From Ceratopteris richardii (Eukaryota > Streptophyta > Polypodiopsida > Polypodiales > Pteridaceae), in the NCBI GenBank assembly GCA_020310875.1, contig CM035430.1, forward strand, positions 104,652,431 through 104,716,430: a DNA stretch of 64,000 bases, read 5' to 3'. The position numbers and the translations under genes were made by a program. Positions within the stretch are counted from its first letter, which is position 1; every line of letters starts with the position of its first letter. Below are positions 45,501 through 54,387 of this stretch, piece by piece. The notes under the pieces were generated by a model. It ran no database searches. It was not told the DNA's origin and was given only the letters and a program-made list of their open reading frames with translations.

Positions 45501-45750
45501 ACCAAGACAATCTTGGCTAATGCAGAAACTGATAACAGGTTCTTCTTGATCCCTGGCACAAATAAGGCATCTGACAAAGTGAAAGAACTACCATTAGCAG
45601 TAGTCAAATGATCTTACCAACTCCTATAACAGGATAAGAGGAGTTGTTGGTGCATGTAACAGTATTCCCTGTAGGGGAAGACTCGAGTGAAGAGAAGAAA
45701 TTGCGCTATGAGGTAATATGTTTGGTCGCCCCACTATCAAAATACCAAAC
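42551..45750 (-). pseudogene. pol: Copia F pol relic
   Basis: The protease motif YFDSGATKHITS is near 45710-45745. Pre-integrase has LWHACFGHLNFASL and CEGCILGK. The integrase core has FIDDFSRHAWVYLLKTK and LHSYRGGEYMSSNF, with WLEVVMCATYVLNRCPTKAL behind it. Reverse transcriptase has NWMAAMQSEYDAIMKNGTW, KRKPDGTVDRYKARLVAKGY and the YVDDMLLTGP box near 43500-43530. RNase H remnants include SRFMHCPGVKHWQAVKHIFR and ARTKHIEVHYHYVRE near 42690-42740. Order is standard copia. Broken, many breaks. Confidence 0.88.
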
Positions 45751-46821
45751 ATCTGAGTCTATTGCAGACATGTACTGCTCATGAGAAGATGGGTCAAAAC
45801 TACAGACAGTAGTAAACGCCCATTCTTCTTCTTGCACAAGATTAGTAGACTCTGTTTTTGGTGTAGAGGCCTCTGCAACAACCATTCCAGCCTCTTTCTT
45901 CTTTGCCTCTTTAGCAGCCAGTTTTGGACAGTTCTTTATGATACGATCATTCCCTTTACAGTACTTACAAAACAATTGCTGCTTTTCTGATTTCTTCTCA
46001 TCTTTATCGTCCTTCTTCGAATATGCAGAATTAGCAGATTTTTGCTTACTAGTTGAAGAGCTCCATTTTCCTTTGCCCTTCTGACTAGCCTGGAAAGCTT
46101 GATCTGCAACTCGCATAATGGACCTGTTCTGCCTGGACTGATCTTCCTGCAACAGAAGAGAGATCAACTCCTCAAATGATAAGGCATTTGGATTGCCTTT
46201 CATCATTAACCGAAGAGTAGAATCAAAACTCTGATATGAATCAGGAAGACCATTCAAAACGGTCTACACAAGTGAGCTATCTGGTATAACCTCATCAGCA
46301 AAAATCAATTGTTCCTTCAATTCTTTGATCTTCATTAGGAAATTGTCCATAGAATCACCTTCATTCATGTGCTCACGCTCGAACTATGTTCGGAGGTAAG
46401 CAACACGAGCCTCATTCCTAGCTTGGTACAATGTGGTAAGTGTATCCCAAGCATCCTTAGCTGTTTTGCAAGAACGAATGTGAGGAATAATGGCACGTTT
46501 GATAGACAAAGCTATCAATGCATGTGCCGGGGCATCTCTGCCATCCCAGCAAATCTGCTCTATAGTAGGTGCAGCAGAAACCGTAGCACGAATAGGAATA
46601 TGCAGAATATCATCATCTTCGACACCTTTTGCATCAGCTTTAGTACTTGCAGTTGTAACAGTTGCAGGTTTGATAGGACGTTTTTCGACACTGTGCACAA
46701 TGTTCCACAGTCCTTCTGCAACCAACACATATCGCATCATATAAGCCCATAACGGGTAGTTGGTACCATCCAACTTATCCTCAACAACCAACATACGGAA
46801 TACATCACTACTTTCAGCCAT
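45750..46821 (-). pseudogene. gag: Copia F gag relic
   Basis: The start at 46821 opens MAESSDVFRMLVVEDKLDGT, then NYPLWAYMMRYVLVAEGLWN, the usual copia gag N-terminus. Further on come WDTLTTLYQARNEARVAYL, LPDSYQSFDSTLRLM, and a knuckle-type segment with FCKYCKGNDRIIKNC. Length and order fit a copia gag with a CCHC-like nucleic-acid-binding tail. Broken. Confidence 0.85.
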
Positions 46822-47160
46822 GGCCGGTGACTAAAATACCTTGATGTAGAAAATTGACTGTATCTCAAAAAGTTAAACAGAACTACCTAGAAAAATTCTG
46901 CTAGACCTATAGCAGACTTCGAGACGCTTATACTGGCGAATAGAAACTGGTATATACCTTTGGCACAAAAAGATGAAATAGCCTGCACAAGCGCTATGAT
47001 AGTGGATTCGGAGGCCGAAACGAGCTCAGATCGCGATTTTGGCACCACACAACAAAGCTGTTTTGATCTCAAAAACACGTTGAGTATGCTCATCAAAATT
47101 TGTGATTCGGAGACTGCAACCGGAGGAGTGTCGACGGCACCCTAAATGAAGCGACCACAT

Positions 47161-47172
47161 GCTCTGATACCA
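47161..47172 (-). other. Primer-binding site of copia F
   Basis: Minus-strand TGGTATCAGAGC, complementary to initiator Met-tRNA. Confidence 0.9.
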
Positions 47173-47177
47173 ATTGT

Positions 47178-47403
47178 TGTAGTTAGATGTCTGCGGAAGC
47201 ATGCGAACAACACAAGGAAGAAGAAGAAGCTTGGAGCACAACACACAATACTGAATGTATTACTAGAGAATGTACAAAGATAAGTAGCCCATTAGGGCAA
47301 TAGGCATATATACAAGCCGGGGGAAAAAAACCTCCTAAAGAGGGAAAAAGTGCCTCGGAGGTCCTAGTGTGTTCACACAAATCACTACCTAAATATATCA
47401 ACA
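47178..47403 (-). repeat. 5' LTR of copia F
   Basis: 226 bases, TGTAGTTAGATG... to ...ATATATCAACA by plus strand. It is followed on the minus strand by five spacer bases and the primer site. Confidence 0.9.
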
Positions 47404-48480
47404 AAGTTATGCCTACAATTAGAATGTTACACTTATTAGGTAACTTTACATGCCAAAAATTATTTCAACTCTATAGAGAAGAGATGGAAAGTAGACAAGA
47501 GAATTATGTGTTGTATCATCATTTTACTCGATTATGGAAAGAAGATTTTAACAATGTGAGTATTTCTCGTAAAGTTAGGATGGGTGAATGCTCAATTTGT
47601 ACCACTTTGAAAAACATGGAAAAGGGGGCCACAACACCACAAGAAAAAGATAATTTTAAAATTCTTCTCAAGAACCATCATGAAACTCAAGATTTAGAAA
47701 GAAAGAAGGCAATTCATCATCGAAGTAAAGCACTCAAAAATCCAGAGCATTATATGTGTTTGTTGATTGATGTTATCGATTAAAAGAAAACATGTATGCC
47801 CCATTTTTTTTGCATTCCTAAGTATACTGGAGCTGAAGTGCTTGTGTAAATGCATTTTTTTGGTGCTTTGGTATACAATGGAACCATAAATTCTAAGGTT
47901 TTCTTCACATATCCCAACGTGCATAATGATCCAAACCTTATGATCATTGTGATTCATTAATTTTTGCAATCATGGGAGGGTCTTTTGCCACAAAACTTCT
48001 ATTCGCACCTTGATAATACTGCAAGAGAGAATAAAAATTATATAGTCTTTGGCGTGATCACATTGATCAAATGTTCAACACATCCCTCTAAGAGGTTGGC
48101 ACACCATAATGCTTTTACTCTTCCAATATTATCTGTGTTGATTTTTGAAGCATATACTCCAAAACCTGATGTTCAACATCTTACATAGATTTATGAATTT
48201 AAGTAGTTATGCTCAACGGGTATTGATAACAGTACTAAGGTTTGGGTTTCATTTTGCAAAATATTAGTTTCAACCATTTATTCTTGATGAGGAGGCTTGA
48301 TGACGTAGCTCTTTTATTTTCAAAGCAGTATTCATGTTCTCCTTGGTGGAAGCCTAAAGATGGATCCACATTTTTATTGCATGTTCCTAATTTGACTGTT
48401 TATGGTGCAGAACAAACATCATATGAAGATAAATGCAATATGGAAAGATGTGGAGATGTGGTTTAGCAAAGTAAAAAGGT
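47404..48480 (+). pseudogene. Relic I, second part: DUF7869-like transposase-type protein
   Basis: After copia F the plus strand continues with a MGECSICTTLKNMEKG zinc-like block (47580-47625) and ILLKNHHETQDLERKKAIHH. An LLIDVID segment follows near 47760-47780, then PQNFYSHLDNTARENKNYIVFG (47990-48055) and LLFSKQYSCSPWWKPKDGS (48310-48365). The known pattern of the family is C..C..L, IDGMDQ, LDN..RENKN and HTHED. The acidic residues in IDxxD and LDN fit a DDE-type core, which is inference. Several frames and stops show decay. The copia insertion lies upstream of the zinc-like block. Confidence 0.5.
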
Positions 48481-48489
48481 GGATGCATG

Positions 48490-49318
48490 TTTTGTTTTGG
48501 ACTCCAAGTTGTCCTCTCCAATCATGAAGTAACAAAGAATCAACAAATCATCTTTATTTTGTCAATCCTAGGAATATCCACAAGACCACAGCCCCTTCAA
48601 GATAATAGATTCAAGGAAATAAGAGATTGATGGCTGGATTGCTGAGAGAAATTGAAGATGAAGAGAAAATCTTGAGTTTACCATAACTAAGGCAAATCTC
48701 CATCATTTTCTATGTTCTTTATGTCAAAACCATGCCATTTCATTAGCAGAATACAAATATGAACTCAAAATTGAAAAATATCACCTGTATCACAAAGACG
48801 AGACAATCGCGATTCTGTACCAACAGACGATTTTCACAATTTTGGAACTTCCTTCAGTCCTTTCCACTCATTTACAGCAATAGGTCTCTCTCTTCATACA
48901 ACTTACTCAGTAATACACACATATGACTCACAAATCTCCATGATTAAGCAAGAGACAAGCTCACACATCAAAAGAAATACACTCAACAGGAGAAAACACG
49001 ATTTTGCAGAAACTCTTTCTTCTCTATTGATAGCTTGAGCAAATAACTAACCAACCTCTCCAAAATAGAGAAAATTGACTTATATACATTTTCAAGTGTC
49101 CCTTTTCACACTTGAAATTAGGTCTTTTTCTCTAATTTTCTAAAGAAATGCTATCTAAGAGTTTCTAAAAATTCTACAAAAATTACATGATATCCTCAAC
49201 CACATAAGGAAGACTCTTCCTTATTTTTACAATCATTGCATAAATATTTTACAAATTTTTTGACTTTTTACTAATTTTTTACATCAAAAATGCTCTTCCA
49301 AAAATACACCTTCCAACA
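48490..49318 (-). repeat. 3' LTR of element E (outer end approximate)
   Basis: The inner end is firm: minus-strand TGTTGGAAGGTG starts at 49318, directly behind a polypurine tract. A TATA box within GTATATAAGTCAATTT lies near 49072-49087; the same core is in the LTR of element B. Motifs CACGATTTTG and ATCGCGATTCTG inside the LTR resemble units of the leader array. The outer end is estimated from the length of the B LTR and from where relic I stops. Confidence 0.65.
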
Positions 49319-49333
49319 TCCTTCCCCTCCTAA
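49319..49333 (-). other. 3' polypurine tract of element E
   Basis: Minus-strand TTAGGAGGGGAAGGA abutting the 3' LTR, the plus-strand DNA primer position. An exact copy is at 54373-54387. Confidence 0.85.
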
Positions 49334-49377
49334 GCCTTTCGGCTCCTGACGAAAGATTTTCTTATGTGAGCTCAGCT

Positions 49378-51366
49378 TTATTTCTTCTTCCTTTGATACA
49401 CTTGTGACACCAAATCATGGCTCTTCCTTTCTGTGACATTCAAGTTATTGACCATTTCAAATAAGGCTTTCCTCCATTGTACTGCAGCTTCAGGCTTATC
49501 TATGACATCCTTCTTCAAATATTCGGTGTAAGCAACTTCATAGGCAGTAAGTCTTGCTTTTGTAACAACTGATAGGTTTCCAAAAATCTCTGACTCCCTC
49601 TCAAAAAACCCATAATCAAAAGCATCCTCAAAAATCTGTAAGTAATGGCTACCCAAAAATATAATTCTGCTGTAGTAGGCCATTAAGCAGATCCTGTCTG
49701 GTGTCTCACTCAAATCAAACAAAAGAGCATCTGTTGGTGAATTAAACCCTATGTAGTTCAAAATTCTGATATCTGTATCAGTGTAGGTCTCTATACAAGC
49801 TAGAATCAACCTCATTATTCTGACCAGTAATATACAAGACGGATCATTAACATCTTTATATGTTGTTAAAACTGACTCAGCAGTATTCACCATGTAATTT
49901 TTTGTAGGCCAAGTGCCTGCCTTTGGACCTGCTATTTTTGGAAAATTCAGCCATTTTGCTGGAATCTGCCCTGTTTTTCTCCTTTCCCAAAAAACAGTCC
50001 ATTCTCTTCTTCTGGCAACTGGACAATAGGCTGGGTTGATCTTTAAATTCAAAGGTGCCTCTTTCCAGATTTTCCTACATTCCTTATTGGCATCCAACCA
50101 CTTATTTCTCCATTTAGGATTTGCTCTTTCAAATAACTCCTTCGTGACATTAATATCTTCTTCATACTCAAGGTATTTGTTAGGAGATAGCCCTACTCTG
50201 GCTAATTGATAATTCTTTATACTCTCCAAAATCATACAAAAAGGTATTCCCAATCCATCTGCAGCCCAATGATGCTGATCTGGATTAATGCCTTTATTCA
50301 GAGCAAAGGTAACTATTTGATCTTCATACTCATCATGCATTTTTCTGATAAATTCCATTCTTGACTCTCTATTGGTCAATAATTTCTGTACAAAATCTTC
50401 AGAATATTCTTCCTCTGTTTCTTTGGCTGCTGATTCCTTGTTCTCTTGTTCCCTGTCAAAATCCCCTGTTTCATATTCCCTGTTGTCTGTATCTTCTGCC
50501 TGTACTTGATCTTGAATTTCTTCTGGAACTTTTGATTTCTCCAACTGTTTCTGTAATTCTTCTATAGTCATCATTGAACTTTTGTTCTGAGCTGCCCATA
50601 ACTCCTTTTCCTTCCTCCACTCATTTCTTTCTTCCTCCATCTTTGCTTGCCATTCACTTCTTTCCTTCTCTACCTCCATATGTAATTGATGATATCCTCT
50701 CATTGATGTGGCAGCATGAGTGTTTGCCTGTTTCTCCATTTCCTTGGCCTCTTTTAATTCTATTTGAAGTCTTTGAATTTCTTTATGCAGCTCTTCCTTT
50801 TCTTCCTCTGTCAATTGAACAGATTTACTTCCACCTTGTAGTTGACCTTCTTCTAACAACACTTTATTAATCTCTTCGTGTGCTCTAGTCAGAATTTGAT
50901 AAGATGTTTGTAAAGTTCTGTATCTTCCTCCTATGGTTTTAAGTTCCATTTCCATTTTGGCATTCTGCTCTGATAACTTTACACTCTTTTCTTCCAAATA
51001 TTGGATCCTGTTCTGCTTCTGAACCTCAGCTTCTTCCAAAGCAATGATTCTATTGAGATATTCTTCATTCCTTTCCTTTATCAACCTTAATTGCTCTGTC
51101 ATCTGCTCTTTTTCTTTCTTGTGTTCTTTGATAATTAAACTGCCTTTTTCAAATTCTGATTCAGCCACCATTCCTGATATGATCATATTTCTGCTAGATG
51201 GTCTGAATTGTTCAATGTTGCTCATAATCATTTGACAAGCTGATCTTATATTTTTGGGTATTCTTTCCAACCCTACTTCTATTTCTGTCTGTCTAACTTC
51301 AATTTGCTTATCTTCTTTATCCACATCATCTTCTTCTGCTGCTGTTTCATCTTCTATGTCCTGCAT
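49378..51366 (-). CDS. Element E ORF4: coiled-coil protein of unknown function
   Basis: 662 codons. An acidic start is followed by a long coiled coil (residues about 60-300, rich in E, K, Q with heptad-like EEKEELHKEIQRLQIELKEA). Then come an acidic linker (about 300-325) and a compact, Trp/Tyr-rich C-terminal region (about 340-650) with WERRKTGQIPAKWLNFPKI and FDLSETPDRICLMAYYSRI. I see no signal peptide or membrane segment, so it is not a classical envelope protein despite lying between pol and the 3' LTR. I recognise no named domain. It lies just downstream of ORF3 and directly before the 3' polypurine tract. Confidence 0.75.
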   Translation of the reverse strand: MQDIEDETAAEEDDVDKEDKQIEVRQTEIEVGLERIPKNIRSACQMIMSNIEQFRPSSRNMIISGMVAESEFEKGSLIIKEHKKEKEQMTEQLRLIKERNEEYLNRIIALEEAEVQKQNRIQYLEEKSVKLSEQNAKMEMELKTIGGRYRTLQTSYQILTRAHEEINKVLLEEGQLQGGSKSVQLTEEEKEELHKEIQRLQIELKEAKEMEKQANTHAATSMRGYHQLHMEVEKERSEWQAKMEEERNEWRKEKELWAAQNKSSMMTIEELQKQLEKSKVPEEIQDQVQAEDTDNREYETGDFDREQENKESAAKETEEEYSEDFVQKLLTNRESRMEFIRKMHDEYEDQIVTFALNKGINPDQHHWAADGLGIPFCMILESIKNYQLARVGLSPNKYLEYEEDINVTKELFERANPKWRNKWLDANKECRKIWKEAPLNLKINPAYCPVARRREWTVFWERRKTGQIPAKWLNFPKIAGPKAGTWPTKNYMVNTAESVLTTYKDVNDPSCILLVRIMRLILACIETYTDTDIRILNYIGFNSPTDALLFDLSETPDRICLMAYYSRIIFLGSHYLQIFEDAFDYGFFERESEIFGNLSVVTKARLTAYEVAYTEYLKKDVIDKPEAAVQWRKALFEMVNNLNVTERKSHDLVSQVYQRKKK

Positions 51367-51405
51367 GTCTTGTTCTTCATCACTGTGATCATAGTTCTCT
51401 GTATC

Positions 51406-53943
51406 CTAATTGTTATCATCCTCTTCATAAACTAGTGCTCTATCATTTGCACTCTTCTGCTCTGAAAAATCTGAAGCTTCCTTCTTTTCTAATGGCTTCT
51501 TTTCTTCCAATACTTGTTGCTTCTCTGTGAAGAGCTGGTCTCCCTTAATTAGTATCTCCTTCTCTTGTGTTAGGGTTTCCTGACTTTTGTTTGAGTCCTT
51601 TTCAACAAGAATTTGTTGAACTTTCCTGAGTTGGTCTTCCTGATCCTGCTTTTCCTGAACTTCAACTGATTTAATTTCTTTTGTACCAGCAACCTGGTCA
51701 TTACTTTTCTCATTTGTGTATTCCTGATCTTGCTCCTCAATGTCCATAAAATCTGCTTCCACCCCCTGTTCTTGATCATTCTTAGATGTAAATTCCTCAC
51801 TGCTTTTTATATCCTGCAGCACATCCTTTATACTTTGAACAATTCCTTCCTCTATTACTTGTCCCAAGACCTCTTGAGCATTCTTTTCTGATTCTAACTC
51901 CTTGCTTTCCTGTTCTTTGGATGCATCCTTCTGCTGATTATTTGAACTGCCGAATACTTTCTTTGCTAGTTCCTCCAAACTTGCAGTCAACCTTGCATTT
52001 AATTTGAATTGTGTCTGTGATGGGTTGGTCCATATTGAATTTTTGTCAACATTCATTATTCCAGAACTATCTCCATCTCTCCTCTGGTTTTCCTCTTCTG
52101 TCATTCTTGCCTTTCCTTTTAACTGCCTTCTTTTTTCTTCAGCACTCATCTGTGGAACTATTTCCTCCTGTGTCTGCTTCTCTTGAGGTTTCTTACTTGA
52201 ATCCTCAGGTGTCTTCACTTTCTCCACAGCCTGTACAGCTATATTGGGAGTGTTGGGTATTGACAAATTTAAACTTTTTAGCAAAAAACTCTCAATGTCG
52301 CTATCTGAATCAGATGAGAATCGTGAAGATCCTCCCACTTCTTGTTCTGTAGGCTTTGACACTTCCATCACTGAGGTTAGCTTCTGTGTTTCTTTTGTAA
52401 TTACTTGTTTCATTTCTTTCATCACATGTTCATCTGCCATTTTTCCTTTTCCTTTCTTTATCATCTTCTTCTTTTGAACAGGTTTCCTTGGCATCTTCTT
52501 TTTCACTATCACCGTAGTTCTGGCCTCTGGAGATCCTTGCAACTCCTTGAAGTATGCCAGCAATTCTACCTCCTTCTTCACAAATATCTCCTCAGTTTCT
52601 ACTGCCATCATTTCTTCATGCAATGCTTCATAGTGCTCCACCTCTTCTTGGATCCAATCGGTAGCTTTACATGAAAAATCTTCCAACATTTTTTGATATT
52701 GTGCCTCGTATATGGCTCTTTTGCTGTTTCCTTGAGTGAGATAAGTGTAAAGCTGTTCTTTACTTGTTTGCGGAGGATGAGGTTCACTGGAGGATTGTAC
52801 CTTTTTCTGTGCTGCCACCTGTTCCTCTCTTGTTTCTTCCGCCTGTTCTAACTCTACTTTTCTGGGGTCCAACTTTCTTTTCTTTACTGGAATCACTTCC
52901 TCAGATATTACTTTTCTCTTCATTCCTGTTCCCCTCATGCGAGTTTGTCCTTCTGATTCTCTTCCAAGTGCCTTTCTTGGGGGACTTTTGATTCCTGACA
53001 TCAAATTTCTGAAGTATTGTGCCTCAGGAGCTAACTTTAACTGTTCTTCCATTCCTAGAACATGATAAATGATTTTTGTCAAAAACTGGGCTCCATTTAT
53101 GAATTTCTTCTGCTCCCAGTGTTTTGCTGCTTCCTTCAGCTGTTCATGGATGTAAGGTGAGACATCCATCACCCCAAATGGCTTGGTTCTATCTTTGTTA
53201 TTGAACATTAATAGAGTTACTGACTTATGAGGCATGGTATACCTTGGTAATTTCGGAAAACAAAAGAACTGCAAGAACATTCTTATAGCATATTCTTCAT
53301 TTTCTTTTCCCTTGAAGTCAGTGAACTTTACATACCCCGTGTAAGTCTCCTTATTTTTCTTGACAAAACTTTGGTCCAGTTTAGTGCCCATTGGATAGAA
53401 CTGTAAGGCGGCTCTGATATGTTCTGCTTTGATGACTATCCCTGCCTCCTGATTGTCTTTATTCTTCACTTTACATCTGAAGTAGGCATCATTGCCTTTT
53501 CCCACTTCCTCCAAAGTTCCCATCACTTGTGCTACTCTTTCAAAGTCAATAAAGAAAATAGGTTCTTCTAAGAGCTTGTGCAATCCCACAGCTTTCCATC
53601 TTTTGAGGTTGACAGAAGTTTTCTGAAACCTGTAAAATTCTTGGCACAGCATAGTGTACTTATATCCTCCCACTGCTACTGTGAAGATATGCTGTCCTAT
53701 CACTCCCAGAATTTCTTTAAGTTCTTTTGCTATTTTTTCAACTTCTGGGATTTCTTGGTCTTCATCGGATTCTAAGTCCACTTGTTCTTCAGCTGCATCA
53801 CTGTCCAAAAACCAGTGTCCTCTGGACAGAGTCACTGAATCAGCTTTGAAGTCATGGATTGTCAACTCCTTTGTATTCACCATCCTGTATTTATATATAA
53901 CAGAAAAGAAAATACTCCACCCACATGAGTCACAAGATTTCAT
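51406..53943 (-). CDS. Element E ORF3: large protein of unknown function in env-like position
   Basis: 845 codons. The in-frame ATG at 53883 (MVNTKELTIHDF) is a likelier start than that at 53943. The N-terminal 330 residues look folded, with FYRFQKTSVNLKRWKAVGL, EHIRAALQFYP and MFLQFFCFPKLPRYTMPHKS. This recalls the plant-transposon domain of Athila-type accessory frames, but the match is by impression only. The rest is charged and probably disordered, with a strongly basic patch (KKKMPRKPVQKKKMIKKGKG) that could act in nuclear localisation or nucleic-acid binding. There is no signal peptide or membrane segment. It follows pol, separated by an A tract and an internal polypurine tract. Confidence 0.75.
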   Translation of the reverse strand: MKSCDSCGWSIFFSVIYKYRMVNTKELTIHDFKADSVTLSRGHWFLDSDAAEEQVDLESDEDQEIPEVEKIAKELKEILGVIGQHIFTVAVGGYKYTMLCQEFYRFQKTSVNLKRWKAVGLHKLLEEPIFFIDFERVAQVMGTLEEVGKGNDAYFRCKVKNKDNQEAGIVIKAEHIRAALQFYPMGTKLDQSFVKKNKETYTGYVKFTDFKGKENEEYAIRMFLQFFCFPKLPRYTMPHKSVTLLMFNNKDRTKPFGVMDVSPYIHEQLKEAAKHWEQKKFINGAQFLTKIIYHVLGMEEQLKLAPEAQYFRNLMSGIKSPPRKALGRESEGQTRMRGTGMKRKVISEEVIPVKKRKLDPRKVELEQAEETREEQVAAQKKVQSSSEPHPPQTSKEQLYTYLTQGNSKRAIYEAQYQKMLEDFSCKATDWIQEEVEHYEALHEEMMAVETEEIFVKKEVELLAYFKELQGSPEARTTVIVKKKMPRKPVQKKKMIKKGKGKMADEHVMKEMKQVITKETQKLTSVMEVSKPTEQEVGGSSRFSSDSDSDIESFLLKSLNLSIPNTPNIAVQAVEKVKTPEDSSKKPQEKQTQEEIVPQMSAEEKRRQLKGKARMTEEENQRRDGDSSGIMNVDKNSIWTNPSQTQFKLNARLTASLEELAKKVFGSSNNQQKDASKEQESKELESEKNAQEVLGQVIEEGIVQSIKDVLQDIKSSEEFTSKNDQEQGVEADFMDIEEQDQEYTNEKSNDQVAGTKEIKSVEVQEKQDQEDQLRKVQQILVEKDSNKSQETLTQEKEILIKGDQLFTEKQQVLEEKKPLEKKEASDFSEQKSANDRALVYEEDDNN

Positions 53944-54329
53944 GAGAAAATACTATATTATTCTGGAATGTTACTGACATATATAAAAAATAAGAAAGAC
54001 AAGTTCCCAGCAATTTTTGCTTTTTTTTCAAGAGACTCAATTTTAAGTGAGCAACACAGGTGTAGCAAGACATCTATTGTGCTCTCTCCAATTGTCACTT
54101 CCTTGCTCAAAAAACAATTCCTGAATTAGAAGGATGATGCTAGAAAAGATGATTAATGAAGAAACTTTGAAAAACTAGTGGTGAAAAAGAAAAATGATCT
54201 CAAAAAATTAAAAATCAATAAGACAAAACAACTTTTTTCCATAATAAGTTACTCTTTCCCTCCCTATATCTTGCTTTGTGTTTTTTTTATTTTTAGAAAG
54301 AAAATCAAGAAAATAAAATATATTTTTCT

Positions 54330-54362
<33 letters not shown>

Positions 54363-54372
54363 CTGTCTTCTT
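53944..54372. other. Spacer between pol and ORF3 of element E, with a long A tract
   Basis: Non-coding, A-rich on the minus strand. It contains an uninterrupted run of 31 A (minus strand) at 54332-54362, immediately behind the internal polypurine tract. No domain seen. Confidence 0.75.
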
Positions 54373-54387
54373 TCCTTCCCCTCCTAA
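54373..54387 (-). other. Internal copy of the polypurine tract of element E
   Basis: Minus-strand TTAGGAGGGGAAGGA, identical over 15 bases to the 3' polypurine tract at 49319-49333. It lies at the end of pol and could act as a central polypurine tract or mark a former element end. Confidence 0.7.

Larger units (their letters stand above)
42266..47403 (-). mobile_element. Element F: Ty1/copia element inserted in relic I
   Basis: A complete minus-strand copia insertion of 5138 bases. It has short LTRs of 226-227 bases, an initiator-Met primer site and a purine tract, with target duplications AAGTT at 42261-42265 and 47404-47408. The LTRs differ at about 16 of 226 positions by eye (about 7%), so it is several times older than copia C. 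Gag and pol are recognisable throughout but broken, many breaks. A more decayed relative of it lies at 28.0-29.1 kb. Confidence 0.93.

Noticed and set aside
47026-47404. Minus-strand frames across the 5' LTR of copia F
   Set aside because: Their sequence is LTR and leader of the copia element and recurs in the 3' LTR at 42271-42474.
53885-53905. Internal promoter for ORF3 (TATATAAATA on the minus strand)
   Set aside because: The box lies only a few bases from the preferred ORF3 start, too close for a transcript that would include the start codon. AT-rich chance is likelier.
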